DNA of 64,000 bases. Source: Puniceicoccaceae bacterium (lineage in GTDB: Bacteria > Verrucomicrobiota > Verrucomicrobiia > Opitutales > JAFGAQ01). The stretch spans positions 248,001 to 312,000 of the forward strand of contig JANQOQ010000014.1 in the NCBI GenBank assembly GCA_028285755.1, read 5' to 3'. The notes below the pieces were generated by a model. The model was not told where the DNA came from, made no database searches, and was given only the letters and a program-made list of their open reading frames with translations. Below are positions 24,953 through 33,577 of this stretch, piece by piece; the first letter of the stretch is position 1; each line of letters starts with the position of its first letter. The translations under genes and the position numbers were made by a program.

Positions 24953-25846
24953 ATGAATAACCTCCTGAAGCGCATATTGGTAAATCGTATTACTCGCCCC
25001 TATGTGCGAAAATATGAGTTTCGGCGGCATTTTAAAAATGAACTGGCTTTAATAAACCGCAGGCTAAGGCCGAAATCCAATGATCTGCCGGTCATCCATT
25101 ACTCATTCAAAAAAGCGGGCAGTCAGTATGTTAAAAAAATCCTTACCTATGCTGCTGAACAATCGGGTCGCATTCCTGTTAGCCTGCCGGGATATGCCTA
25201 TCGTACGCACTTTCCTTATTTACACGACTTAAGCCCGGATGAATTTAGGAAGTATGAATACCTGTTTGCACAAAGCGGGGTTGTACACTCAGTGTTTGTT
25301 GAACCTATTTTAAATTTAGCAAACGCTGCAGATTTTAAGACACTGCTCATGGTTAGAGATCCCCGGGATATGATGGTTTCTCTTTATTTCTCAGTAGTCC
25401 ACAGCCATCCGGTTGCCGATATTGATAAATACAAACAGGACCGTGCCAAGCGGTTCCACAGTTATCTAAAGGGGGATGATATTGATCATTTTGTTTTAAA
25501 TGCTTACCCTTATTATCTCAATATTTATGAGAATTTCTGTGCGATGCTGGATCGTTTCGAGACTAAGCAGGAAAACCTTCTGGTCACGAAGTATGAACAC
25601 ATGGTTGAGGACTTTGAGGGTTGGCTGAGACAGCTATTGGATCATTGCGAGATAGAGCTGAGGCCTGAGCATTTTGGCTATCTCGTAGATAACTATTTAG
25701 CGAATCGTCGGAAAAAAGAAGATATTACAAAACACCATCGCAAGGGGACGGCAGGAGACCATCTGGAAAAGCTTAAACCAGATTCAATTGATGCTCTAAA
25801 TAAAATATTTTCCGCCTATTTGGAAAAATTTGACTATAAAGTCTGA
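24953..25846 (+). CDS. Sulfotransferase-family protein
   Basis: 297 aa from the ATG at 24953; the extra upstream frame (to 24884) looks untranslated. The N-terminal segment HYSFKKAGSQYVKKI stands where the PAPS 5'-phosphosulfate loop lies in sulfotransferases. The later LLMVRDPRDMMVSLYFS fits the 3'-phosphate-binding helix. The acceptor is unknown, perhaps a polysaccharide or lipid. It has no signal peptide, so it is cytosolic or membrane-associated. It is bracketed by the thioesterase gene and a truncated copy of that gene's 5' end, so it may have arrived with an insertion. Confidence 0.75.
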   Translation: MNNLLKRILVNRITRPYVRKYEFRRHFKNELALINRRLRPKSNDLPVIHYSFKKAGSQYVKKILTYAAEQSGRIPVSLPGYAYRTHFPYLHDLSPDEFRKYEYLFAQSGVVHSVFVEPILNLANAADFKTLLMVRDPRDMMVSLYFSVVHSHPVADIDKYKQDRAKRFHSYLKGDDIDHFVLNAYPYYLNIYENFCAMLDRFETKQENLLVTKYEHMVEDFEGWLRQLLDHCEIELRPEHFGYLVDNYLANRRKKEDITKHHRKGTAGDHLEKLKPDSIDALNKIFSAYLEKFDYKV

Positions 25847-25859
25847 GTTAATAGCAGCA

Positions 25860-25928
25860 ATGATGGGCAACCCCCATTTTATCAGTCTCCGACTAGCGCA
25901 CCCGTACCTCACTACTAGTTTTAATCAT
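25860..25928 (-). pseudogene. Truncated copy of the thioesterase gene 5' end
   Basis: Aligned without gaps to 24786-24854, 53 of 69 bases match by my count. The frame reads M-I-K-T-S-S-E-V-R-V-R-stop-S-E-T-D-K-M-G-V-A-H-H against M-I-H-S-T-S-Q-I-R-V-R-Y-A-E-T-D-K-M-G-F-A-H-H of the intact gene. The changes are mostly conservative, but one codon is now a stop. Similarity ends at the start codon on one side and after the HH pair on the other, so only the first 23 codons remain. It marks a past duplication or recombination next to the sulfotransferase gene. Confidence 0.8.
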
Positions 25929-26106
25929 CTGCCATCATCAGGATGACGTTGGGCTTTTGGCCTACTTTTGAGAAACAAAGAAGCTGAATTACAAAAATAG
26001 ATAGTATTAAGAATAAAATTAGAGTGTATATTATAGAAGGGGTATGTAGGATACGTATGACAATTTGAATGAAGACCGTTTTAAATTTTTTGAGTAAGCT
26101 TAGCAA
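25921..26106 (-). pseudogene. N-terminal remnant of a sulfatase gene
   Basis: A 61-codon frame with a hydrophobic anchor (IIYTLILFLILSIFVIQLL) followed by KVGQKPNVILMMADD and a stop. The last ten residues are the usual opening of a formylglycine sulfatase, with its first metal-binding Asp pair. Everything after this is missing and replaced by the thioesterase fragment (25860-25928), with which it overlaps by a few bases. It looks like the 5' stub of a gene cut by a deletion or insertion. Confidence 0.7.
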
Positions 26107-26374
26107 CTGGTTAGCGTTTTTGGGTTTTTATTTTGTGCTTTGGGTAGGAAGAGCGCTAATGATAGCCCTGCTAGGATCTTTGATCGGTTCAGTGGTAGGC
26201 CCCATCGTAAATATCGCCGTGTCTTACGGGATGCCTTTTTTAAATGCGGCGCAGACGGGGGCTTGGATCGGTTTCAAGTATCTGGGGCTCTGGTCGTTGG
26301 GATTATCCCTGGTGTGGTGTGTGATGACCCGCGAAACGATCCGCAGCTTCATGCAACGCCGTTTTGCTGATTAA
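26069..26374 (+). CDS. Small membrane protein, unknown
   Basis: 101 aa with three hydrophobic segments (LSNWLAFLGFYFVLWVG, ALMIALLGSLIGSVVGPIVNIAV, YLGLWSLGLSLVWCVM) and a basic C-terminus. No family recognised. Its 5' end overlaps the sulfatase remnant on the other strand by 38 bp. It starts a rightward run with the next two genes (gaps of 4 and 0 bp). Confidence 0.55.
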   Translation: MKTVLNFLSKLSNWLAFLGFYFVLWVGRALMIALLGSLIGSVVGPIVNIAVSYGMPFLNAAQTGAWIGFKYLGLWSLGLSLVWCVMTRETIRSFMQRRFAD

Positions 26375-26378
26375 TTTT

Positions 26379-26897
26379 ATGAAAATTGGAAAACGCACAC
26401 AGGCATACGCCTTTGGATTCATTCTGGGGATCGTATTGGTATCGATCCTCATTGATTTTCGCAGGAATCGCTTTGAGGAGCAACAACTTCCTGAGGTTGA
26501 ATGGAAACGCACGGAGAATATTCGCGCTTCATCGAATATCGGGAGTGTTTCGATTATCCTCGAGGAGCATGTGCAGGGCCAGGCGACCGGTCGCATCGGC
26601 CAATATGCGCTCAATACGCAGGGCCATCCCACATGGACGGTTATCGAAGCAGATGGTAGCCAGGCCATTTACTGGGGAAACCGTTTCCAGGTGCTCTCCC
26701 AGCCGATGATCGAAGACCGCCTGATGCATGATGGGTTTGCTCACTTGGGTTACACAGTGATTGAATCCGATCAGGACACTTTTATCTATGTGATTGAAAA
26801 TTCCTCACTGGCTAATCCCTCCGATTTCCTCGCCGCTCAGCTCGAGCTCCTGGAAAAAGACAACTTTATAGCCCAGGCGGATTGGATAGTGTATTGA
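26379..26897 (+). CDS. Membrane-anchored hypothetical protein
   Basis: 172 aa from the ATG at 26379. One N-terminal transmembrane helix (AYAFGFILGIVLVSILI) is followed by a basic turn and a soluble domain of alternating strands. Its end abuts the next gene without a gap. No family recognised. Together with the 101-aa protein it may be a small envelope module. Confidence 0.6.
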   Translation: MKIGKRTQAYAFGFILGIVLVSILIDFRRNRFEEQQLPEVEWKRTENIRASSNIGSVSIILEEHVQGQATGRIGQYALNTQGHPTWTVIEADGSQAIYWGNRFQVLSQPMIEDRLMHDGFAHLGYTVIESDQDTFIYVIENSSLANPSDFLAAQLELLEKDNFIAQADWIVY

Positions 26898-27389
26898 ATG
26901 TATCGTTATTCGTTTAAGGCTGCTATAGAATCCCATGATATCGGGAGTGACCAGTATCGATATACGGTGGTTTATGTGCCTGACGATGTTTTGGATAAAC
27001 TTCCACTGAAAAAACATCCACGACTCAGGATCAATGGGGTTGTGAATGATTATGAAATAGAGGCAGCACTCAATCCTTCAAGAGGGCTTTGGTACATTAT
27101 GCTCTCGAAGCGGGTGCTGAAGGCAATAGGTGCGTCGGGTGGTGAAGTCGTGACGGTAAAGTTTAATGTAGCGGATCAGAATGCAGTTAAAATCCCACCA
27201 GAATTGCAGGATGCGCTGGCTAAACATGCTGCCAAGAAAGCTCTGTGGGACGAGTTGACACCGGGAAAGCAACGGGGATGGGCTCACCGTATCAATATTG
27301 CTAAAACGAAGCCAACAAAGCTGAAGCGCATTGATGAGTTATTAGATGCGCTCGGCGGTGGATTCAGTATGCGCGGTAAAGGAATCTAA
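26898..27389 (+). CDS. DUF1905 / YdeI-like protein
   Basis: 163 aa. The N-terminal half (RYTVVYVPDDVLDKLPLKKHPRLRINGVVND) fits the DUF1905 fold. The C-terminal half (ALAKHAAKKALWDELTPGKQRGWAHRINIAKTKPTKLKRID) matches the YdeI/OmpD-associated domain. The role is unknown; proteins with this architecture are widespread, soluble and often small. It starts at the base after the stop of the previous gene. Confidence 0.8.
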   Translation: MYRYSFKAAIESHDIGSDQYRYTVVYVPDDVLDKLPLKKHPRLRINGVVNDYEIEAALNPSRGLWYIMLSKRVLKAIGASGGEVVTVKFNVADQNAVKIPPELQDALAKHAAKKALWDELTPGKQRGWAHRINIAKTKPTKLKRIDELLDALGGGFSMRGKGI

Positions 27390-27392
27390 GGG

Positions 27393-28754
27393 TTACGGGT
27401 CCCAGCGGTGGTTACCCATCAGGTGCACAACAACATCATTGCTTTTTTCAAACGCCTGGACTCCGCCGAAATTCATAAAGATGACACATGCCCAATTATT
27501 GGTGGGTAGAATCCACACATTGCAGAACCAAAGGCCATTGCTGCCGGTATGTGAGAGTACTTCGCCCCCAAGTTCCGGCCGATTCAGGGCATTCCAGCCG
27601 AGTGCGTAATCGGTACCGAAATGTCGGGTGTGCAAAAAGTCAAAGGTAGCGGGTTGCATGAGCAGACCCGTTGCGTTGCGCGCGCCTTGAAGATGTAATT
27701 GTAGGTAACGTGCCATATCAGGCAAATTAGCGGTTACAGTGGCTGAAGGGCCGATAGCTGGCGGATTATCCGATGCACGGGCAGGAAGCCATACCTGGAG
27801 AGCAGTAGGTGCTGTGCCACTGTGTCCGTAGGTGTGGTTGATTTCACGGGGAGTTGCCGGGACCCCCGTGGTTGCACCGGCCATATTGAGAGGATCGAAA
27901 AGTTTTTCGCGGATCAGCGTCTCCCAGGGGGTATTTGCAATCTGTTCGAGCATCGCCCCCGCCATCGTAAATCCGGCATTCGAATATTCGTAAGACGTGC
28001 CCGGTGTAAAACGGGTGGGCTGTGCGGTAACACGGTCGATCAGATATTGTCGGGCAGCTCTTGGCATGCCTTCAAAATTCCAGATATCATTCCAGATACC
28101 GGCTGCGATCAAATCATTCGGCGCACCACTGGCATTGGAGAGTAACATTTTCAAAGTCACTTCCGACCAACCCGCCGCCATCGCGGCTGCTTTTTCGGGA
28201 AAAATATCTACGAGCTTCGTCTCCCAGCCGATCAGGCCTTCTTCTACCATTTTGCCGGCCAGCGTCGCGGTGACGGATTTGCTCACCGAGCCAATGCTCC
28301 ATTTATCAAATACCGTTACGGGAGACTCCACGCCTGCCTGGCGGTTGCCAACGGCGCCTACCGCGTAGACTTGACCATTCTTAATAACCAGTGCACCCAG
28401 CGCGGGAACGCCGGCTGCCACGCGCAGGGTTTCAAGCTCTGCATTTAAATTGACGAGCGGTGTGCCATTCACGCGATAGCTTTGACCTTCCTGGCTTGCC
28501 TGGAAAAAGCTCAAGGCCTTACCATTTCCCAGCAACCAATCCGCACTGGCAGGAGACCACGTGCGGGTATCAGGGGTGGTTGCCGGCCCCGTGGCGGATT
28601 CCACTTGATAAAGCGTGAAAGGTTGGCTTGCGAAAGAAAGCTCCTGAGTAGCGACTTGAGTGCTGGGCGCGACCTGTGCCTGCAGGCTGCAGATGCCTAA
28701 AGCAGTAAGTGAAAGTAGAGCTTTGATTAACAATAAAGAGGACTGCGGATTCAT
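27393..28754 (-). CDS. Exported serine hydrolase, beta-lactamase class C fold
   Basis: 453 aa from the ATG at 28754; six more residues are possible upstream. The signal peptide (LIKALLSLTALGICSLQAQ) puts it in the periplasm. The PF00144 motifs are present: S-V-S-K in WSIGSVSKSVTATLAG (nucleophile Ser and general-base Lys) and Y-S-N in YEYSNAGFTMAG. A further conserved HTGSNGLWF stands where KTG or HxG is found. The family includes beta-lactamases, carboxypeptidases and esterases, so the substrate is unknown. It is convergent with the YdeI-like gene, with a 3-bp gap. Confidence 0.88.
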   Translation of the reverse strand: MNPQSSLLLIKALLSLTALGICSLQAQVAPSTQVATQELSFASQPFTLYQVESATGPATTPDTRTWSPASADWLLGNGKALSFFQASQEGQSYRVNGTPLVNLNAELETLRVAAGVPALGALVIKNGQVYAVGAVGNRQAGVESPVTVFDKWSIGSVSKSVTATLAGKMVEEGLIGWETKLVDIFPEKAAAMAAGWSEVTLKMLLSNASGAPNDLIAAGIWNDIWNFEGMPRAARQYLIDRVTAQPTRFTPGTSYEYSNAGFTMAGAMLEQIANTPWETLIREKLFDPLNMAGATTGVPATPREINHTYGHSGTAPTALQVWLPARASDNPPAIGPSATVTANLPDMARYLQLHLQGARNATGLLMQPATFDFLHTRHFGTDYALGWNALNRPELGGEVLSHTGSNGLWFCNVWILPTNNWACVIFMNFGGVQAFEKSNDVVVHLMGNHRWDP

Positions 28755-28919
28755 AATACTAATATTTCGCAAAACCCTAACTAATGACCGGCATTAATCA
28801 AGCGGGAAACCCTATAGAGCTCACAAATTGGGTTTCTCTAATGTAATAGGGAATTATACTATTTAGAACGTGAGTATTGCTTTAGTTGAAGCTAGTATTG
28901 TTACATGACATAGACTTTT

Positions 28920-29465
28920 TCACGCTTTGATTCTCTCTATGACCCAATCTAGGCTGTCTAAATACATTTGCAGATACTGTTGGTGTGGAGAATGGGTAGC
29001 CGAGACGGAAAACACAAAACCGTGAGTGTAGTCGACAATGAGGTTCAAAATCGCATCATTCGGATCTCCCTTCCCGAGCAAAGTGATTTGATGTCTGAGC
29101 TGATGAGTCAGTAAGCACAGTTCACCCTGAATCAATGAAATGTCTGATAGAATGCAATGAATAAGACTGGGGTGTTTTAATGCTTGTTCACAATATCGGG
29201 TAAGGAGATTTCGCAGTCGCTCTTCTGGGTTATTACCTTCAGCCTCTGCCCCTACCCCTTCAAATGCGCGTGCAACCAGTTTGGATAACATTTCTTGCCG
29301 ACTGCCGACATGATGAGCAATTGTCATAGGCGTGACCCCGATTTCTTTCGCCAATGTGCGATATGTAAGAGCTTTCTCTCCACCCTCATTGATAAGAGAG
29401 AGTGCTACGTCCAATATCTTAGTCTCGGAGCCGATTCTGGCGTTCTTGGGTGGGCGGCCTGCCAT
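28920..29465 (-). CDS. TetR-family regulator
   Basis: 181 aa. The N-terminal HTH covers about residues 12-60 (EIGVTPMTIAHHVGSRQEMLSKLV), preceded by ILDVALSLINEGGEKALTYRTLA, a standard TetR pattern. The rest is a variable helical ligand-binding domain. It follows the DHFR-like gene with a 3-bp gap in the same operon. The perfect palindrome at 30020-30044 at the operon's front is the likely operator, so it probably represses both genes. Confidence 0.92.
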   Translation of the reverse strand: MAGRPPKNARIGSETKILDVALSLINEGGEKALTYRTLAKEIGVTPMTIAHHVGSRQEMLSKLVARAFEGVGAEAEGNNPEERLRNLLTRYCEQALKHPSLIHCILSDISLIQGELCLLTHQLRHQITLLGKGDPNDAILNLIVDYTHGFVFSVSATHSPHQQYLQMYLDSLDWVIERIKA

Positions 29466-29468
29466 CGA

Positions 29469-30020
29469 TTAAGCAATGCGGTAAAAGGTTTTCACTATTC
29501 CAGATGGGTAGGTTTTTGATTCGATGAGTTCAAGGTCTATATCCTCACTAAGTTCACCGAACATTCGTATTCCAGAGCCAATGAGAATGGGAATGTGGGC
29601 TATGTTTATGTCATTGATCAAACCCTCTCTAAGAAAGGATTGAACTACTTTACCCCCATCTACGTATACTCGTTTCCATCCCATTTCCCTAAACCTCTCC
29701 ATAAGCGCTCTTGGCTTTTGGTTGGATACTTCAACTTTGCCTCTCAACTCCTCTGGTATGTCAGTATGGTTTAATGATTGGCTCAATACGACAACTGGCT
29801 TGGTGTAGAGCCATTTTCCGAACTTAATGACCGTTTTGAATGTTCCGCTCCCCATAACCATACCATCAATGGATGCAGTGAATTCTTCGAATCCATGGTC
29901 TTCACCTTCAATCTTTTGTTTCATCAGCCAATCGAGACTGTGGTCTTTTCGTGCGATAAATCCATCAAGGCTCATAGCCATGGTCACGTGTCCGGTTGGT
30001 AAGGCAGTTCTCATCCCCAT
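29469..30020 (-). CDS. Dihydrofolate reductase-like (RibD C-terminal fold) protein
   Basis: 183 aa. It shows the dihydrofolate-reductase fold of the RibD C-terminal family: VTMAMSLDGFIARKDHSLDWL near the N-terminus, DGMVMGSGTF, and a final VYVDGGKVVQSFLREGLINDINIAHIPILIGSGIRMF. Such stand-alone proteins are reductases of uncertain substrate and are often regulated by a neighbouring TetR or MarR protein. The start could be ATG 30020 or 30014; the first overlaps the palindrome. The TetR gene follows 3 bp after its stop. Confidence 0.88.
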   Translation of the reverse strand: MGMRTALPTGHVTMAMSLDGFIARKDHSLDWLMKQKIEGEDHGFEEFTASIDGMVMGSGTFKTVIKFGKWLYTKPVVVLSQSLNHTDIPEELRGKVEVSNQKPRALMERFREMGWKRVYVDGGKVVQSFLREGLINDINIAHIPILIGSGIRMFGELSEDIDLELIESKTYPSGIVKTFYRIA

Positions 30021-30044
30021 TTAATTATACATTGTATAATTAAA
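30020..30044. promoter_or_regulatory. Perfect 12-1-12 operator for DHFR-TetR operon
   Basis: TTTAATTATACA-T-TGTATAATTAAA, 12-bp arms around one base, touching the start codon of the DHFR-like gene. The site is ideal for a TetR dimer, and the regulator gene is in the same operon. Binding is inferred, the symmetry is seen. Confidence 0.75.
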
Positions 30045-30319
30045 TGCAAAAATCTATCAAGTAAAAAACCATTGGGTTTGGGTGTTATTAAGAAAATCGG
30101 TTTTCCCAGATAATGATTCTGATAGACTAAGTGGGATTCGACTGAAGATGACAAATTGTGATATCCCTACTCTTATTCTTCGTTAACCTGCTGCCCTCTT
30201 AAAGAACCTTCCCGCTTAACTATTGGGTGCTACGGGCTTGTTCAAAAAGTCTTATATAACATCCAAAGATCTCAGGATTTGGCCCGCGTAAGGTGCCTAT
30301 GCAGATGATCCAGTATCCT

Positions 30320-31348
30320 TCACCTCGGTATTTGCATGGTGAAGCAATGGATGCCACCGCCCGCGTTTCCGATACTATTCGCGACTATAGGGACGACCTC
30401 TTCGTAGAATTGCCCGATGATTTCGAGTGCGGGCTCATCTTGCCTCGGATCCCCGGTGATGGGGACATAGGCAATGTCTCCACCGCTTCCGATATAGTAA
30501 TTCATATGCACGATATCCTCCGCCAGCGGGAGCTCAATGACCTCCAAGCCATGCGCCTCTAGCGTTTCTTTGGCATCCTGGGTGATGCGGTAGTTTACAT
30601 CCACCCGATAGTCTGTGGTGTGCAGTAGAACCGTGTCCTCTGCGACGAACTTAAGGAGACCGTCCACGTGCCCGTCTGTGATCGGGTCCGGCATCAGGCC
30701 ACTCTTTATCCAAATAATCTTCTTCAGCCCAAGCATCTCTTTGAGTTCTTCTTCGACATCTTCCTTGGGCCAATCCGTGCGATTCGGGTTGAGCACACAC
30801 GACTCAGTGACGATCCCGATGCCTCCTCCAATTTCGATAGCGCCTCCCTCGAGAACGAGCTCAGAATGGAAAATCGGCCAACCCATTGCTCTTGCGATAT
30901 TGTCCCGGGTATCTACATCATCCTGCCATCCCTCATATTTCATGCCCCAGCCATTAAAGCGAAAGCCTGCGGATGCCAGCTCTCCGTCAGGACCCTGAAG
31001 CACCATCGGCGCATTGTCCCGGGCCCAGTCGATGGAGAAATCACCGGATTTAATGGTTATGTTAGGGTTATCTCCGAGTAAGCGACGGCATGCTTTTTCA
31101 TCTGGGGTGTAGCAGAATACATAGACAGGCTCATTTTGCGCGATGGCCCTTGCCAGATTTGCAAACTCTCTACGAAGCGCTCTTGTTTCATTACCATACT
31201 GATGTTTGGCCGGAAAGATCATCATCGTTCCCCGGTGTTCTTCCCATTCATCGGGAAAAGTGTATCCAAGGGACTTCGGGCTTTCATTGGCCATCAGACT
31301 AATGGATAGGGCGGCGAGCGCCAGAAGTAGAATGGAGTGCCATTTCAT
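30320..31348 (-). CDS. Exported agmatine deiminase family protein
   Basis: 342 aa. After an N-terminal signal peptide (SILLLALAALSISLMANE) comes the agmatine deiminase / peptidyl-arginine deiminase fold. It has DEWEEHRGTMMIFPAK at the start, WARDNAPMV, TDGHVDGLLKF, and the active-site Cys in GNAGGGIHCFTMQ at the C-terminus. These enzymes convert agmatine to N-carbamoylputrescine and ammonia. Cytosolic forms usually lack a signal peptide, so export is unusual. A lone gene; the partner putrescine enzymes are not adjacent. Confidence 0.85.
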   Translation of the reverse strand: MKWHSILLLALAALSISLMANESPKSLGYTFPDEWEEHRGTMMIFPAKHQYGNETRALRREFANLARAIAQNEPVYVFCYTPDEKACRRLLGDNPNITIKSGDFSIDWARDNAPMVLQGPDGELASAGFRFNGWGMKYEGWQDDVDTRDNIARAMGWPIFHSELVLEGGAIEIGGGIGIVTESCVLNPNRTDWPKEDVEEELKEMLGLKKIIWIKSGLMPDPITDGHVDGLLKFVAEDTVLLHTTDYRVDVNYRITQDAKETLEAHGLEVIELPLAEDIVHMNYYIGSGGDIAYVPITGDPRQDEPALEIIGQFYEEVVPIVANSIGNAGGGIHCFTMQIPR

Positions 31349-31551
31349 TGGAACTTTGCTCGGAGTTTAGACATGTTTTGAAATTCTCGATCAATTTATG
31401 ATTTAACATGGGGCTGAATCAATAGAGCTCAAGTCGATTATTTAGGCTTGGTCCTTTCCCACCTTCACGCTTGACCATTGCCCTGCTTCAGGTTTCCTTA
31501 AAGGTTTTTTCTCTCAATGAGAGTCTAGAGACCCGTTAAGGAAACCAATTT

Positions 31552-32862
31552 GTGAAAGTAGATACCAAAGAACAATCGAGCACCCGTGTGCTCATCGAGG
31601 TGAGTTACGAAGCCGACGAGGTGAATAAAAAACGCCAGGCTCTCATCAAGGATTTTGTGAAGCATGCGAAGATCCCGGGCTTCCGTCCCGGCAAAGTACC
31701 GGTGCAGATGATCCAGTCACGCTATGCCAGCCAGCTGGATGACGAGCTCAAGCGCACGATCATCAGTGATGCCTATAAGCAAGGCGTTGAAAAGGCAGAC
31801 TTGGAAATTTACTCAGTCGTGGATATCGATGAAGGTGAGATCGCTGAGAAAGCGCCTGCAAACCTGGCATTCACGGTCGATATTTATCCGAACTTCGAGC
31901 TGGATCAGTACAAGGACCTTCCCGTGCAAAGCGAAAAGGCGATCATCACTGATGAGGATGTAGAAAAAGCCATAGAGACTTTGCTCAACCAACATGCAGA
32001 GTTTAAAAAGGCAGAAAAAACAGCCGAAGTGGGGGACTACGTGAAGTGCTCCTACGAAGGTAAGGTCGGTCGTAAGCTCATTGCAGACATCGCGCCGGAT
32101 AAGTCGATCCTCGGTACCCAGAAAAATACCTGGGAAGAAGCAGGAAATGCAGACGCTCCGGGAGTGGCCTCTATCATCGAAGCACTCGTAGGCATGGGTG
32201 AGGGAGACTCCAAGAAGGTAGAGCACACCTTCCCGGCGGACTACGAGATTAAGGAGCTACAGAAGAAAAAGGCTACGTATCAGATAGAAGTGCATGAAGT
32301 GCGGGAGAAAATTCTCCCCGAGCTGAATGAGGAATTTCTCAAAAAGATCAACATTGAGAGTGTGGATAAACTCCGTGAACAATACCGGGAGAGCCTCGAA
32401 AACCAAAAAAAGCAGCAAATCTTCTCGGAGCAGCGTCGCAGTGTTGCCGATCAGCTGCGCGCATCAGTAAATTTTGACTTACCCGAGTCTGCCGTGAAAC
32501 GCGAGAGCGATGCGATTATGCAGGATTTTGCTCAGCAATACACCAGCCAGGGGATTCCTGAGGCAACGATGCAGGAGGAGATTACCAAGAACATGGAGCA
32601 GATCCAAAAAACGGCTGAAGAGCGTGTGAAGCTGGACATCTTGCTCGGCAAAGTTGCAGAAGAAGAGAAACTTCAGGTCACTCAGGAGGATATCTCGCAA
32701 ATCATTATGCAGGAGTCTATGCGATCCGGCATTCCACCGGAGAAATTGGTTGAAGATTTGAAAAATGATCAAGACCGTATAAATAGCATAAGACAGAGCG
32801 CACTATTTAATAAAACCCTTCAGTTCCTCGTGGATAACGCGAATATTACTGAAGTTGACTAA
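31552..32862 (+). CDS. tig: Trigger factor
   Basis: 436 aa. The GTG start at 31552 follows AAGGAAACC. Trigger factor binds the ribosome exit tunnel and helps nascent proteins fold. The ribosome-binding signature is present as KIPGFRPGKVP (residues 40-50). The peptidyl-prolyl isomerase domain follows at about residues 150-240 (GDYVKCSYEGKV to the EVREKILPELNEEF stretch), then the helical arms. It is the first gene of the tig-clpP-clpX run, a common arrangement. Confidence 0.97.
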   Translation: MKVDTKEQSSTRVLIEVSYEADEVNKKRQALIKDFVKHAKIPGFRPGKVPVQMIQSRYASQLDDELKRTIISDAYKQGVEKADLEIYSVVDIDEGEIAEKAPANLAFTVDIYPNFELDQYKDLPVQSEKAIITDEDVEKAIETLLNQHAEFKKAEKTAEVGDYVKCSYEGKVGRKLIADIAPDKSILGTQKNTWEEAGNADAPGVASIIEALVGMGEGDSKKVEHTFPADYEIKELQKKKATYQIEVHEVREKILPELNEEFLKKINIESVDKLREQYRESLENQKKQQIFSEQRRSVADQLRASVNFDLPESAVKRESDAIMQDFAQQYTSQGIPEATMQEEITKNMEQIQKTAEERVKLDILLGKVAEEEKLQVTQEDISQIIMQESMRSGIPPEKLVEDLKNDQDRINSIRQSALFNKTLQFLVDNANITEVD

Positions 32863-32942
32863 TTTTTATTCACAAAATTAGGAAAAACAGGGCTCTTTTA
32901 CGACTAACTATATAAGAATCATAATAATTAAGGACATATATT

Positions 32943-33545
32943 TTGAGCTACGCACCTTTACCATATGTTTATGAGCGTGACGGACGATCCGAGCGCACCT
33001 GGGATATTTACAGCCGCCTTTTAAAGGACCGCATCGTATTTATCGGCACTCCGATCAATGACTTTGTGGCAAACGCGGTGATCGCACAGCTGCTCTTTTT
33101 GCAGACTGAAGATCCCAAAAAAGACATTTATATTTACATCAATTCGCCGGGAGGCAGCGTCACCGATGGTATGGCCATTTATGATACCATCAACCTGATC
33201 AGCTGCGATGTGGTCACCTACTGTGTGGGACTTGCTGCGAGCATGGGCACAGTATTACTGGCTGCCGGTACTCCGGGTAAACGTTACGCGTTGCCAAACT
33301 GCCGCGTGATGATTCATCAACCTACGGGTGGCGCAACCGGGCAGACATCCGATATTTCGATCGCTGCAAAAGAGATTCTTCGCTGGCGCAAAACGATCAA
33401 TGAAGTACTTGCCAAGCATACTGGCAAGGAAGTTGCTCAGATAGAAAAAGACTCAGACCGTGATTATTACATGGCGGCTGCCGAGGCGAAAGACTACGGC
33501 ATCGTCGATCATGTGTTTGAAAAAACACCGCAAAAAAAAGCATAG
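32943..33545 (+). CDS. clpP: ATP-dependent Clp protease proteolytic subunit
   Basis: 200 aa. Start is TTG at 32943 with AAGGA (32930-32934) eight bases before. This tetradecameric serine protease chops up proteins unfolded by ClpX. The nucleophile Ser is in [14 protein letters not shown], His in MIHQPTGG, and Asp in the DRDYYM segment. The N-terminal [26 protein letters not shown] is typical. It lies between tig (80-bp gap) and clpX (32-bp gap). Confidence 0.98.
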   Translation: MSYAPLPYVYERDGRSERTWDIYSRLLKDRIVFIGTPINDFVANAVIAQLLFLQTEDPKKDIYIYINSPGGSVTDGMAIYDTINLISCDVVTYCVGLAASMGTVLLAAGTPGKRYALPNCRVMIHQPTGGATGQTSDISIAAKEILRWRKTINEVLAKHTGKEVAQIEKDSDRDYYMAAAEAKDYGIVDHVFEKTPQKKA

Positions 33546-33577
33546 CATTCCTGAAAAATTAGTATTTACTTCCTCAC

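Noticed and set aside
30293-30562. An 89-codon plus-strand frame over the agmatine deiminase 3' end
   Set aside because: It is antisense to the active-site region of a clear enzyme gene and has no features of its own.
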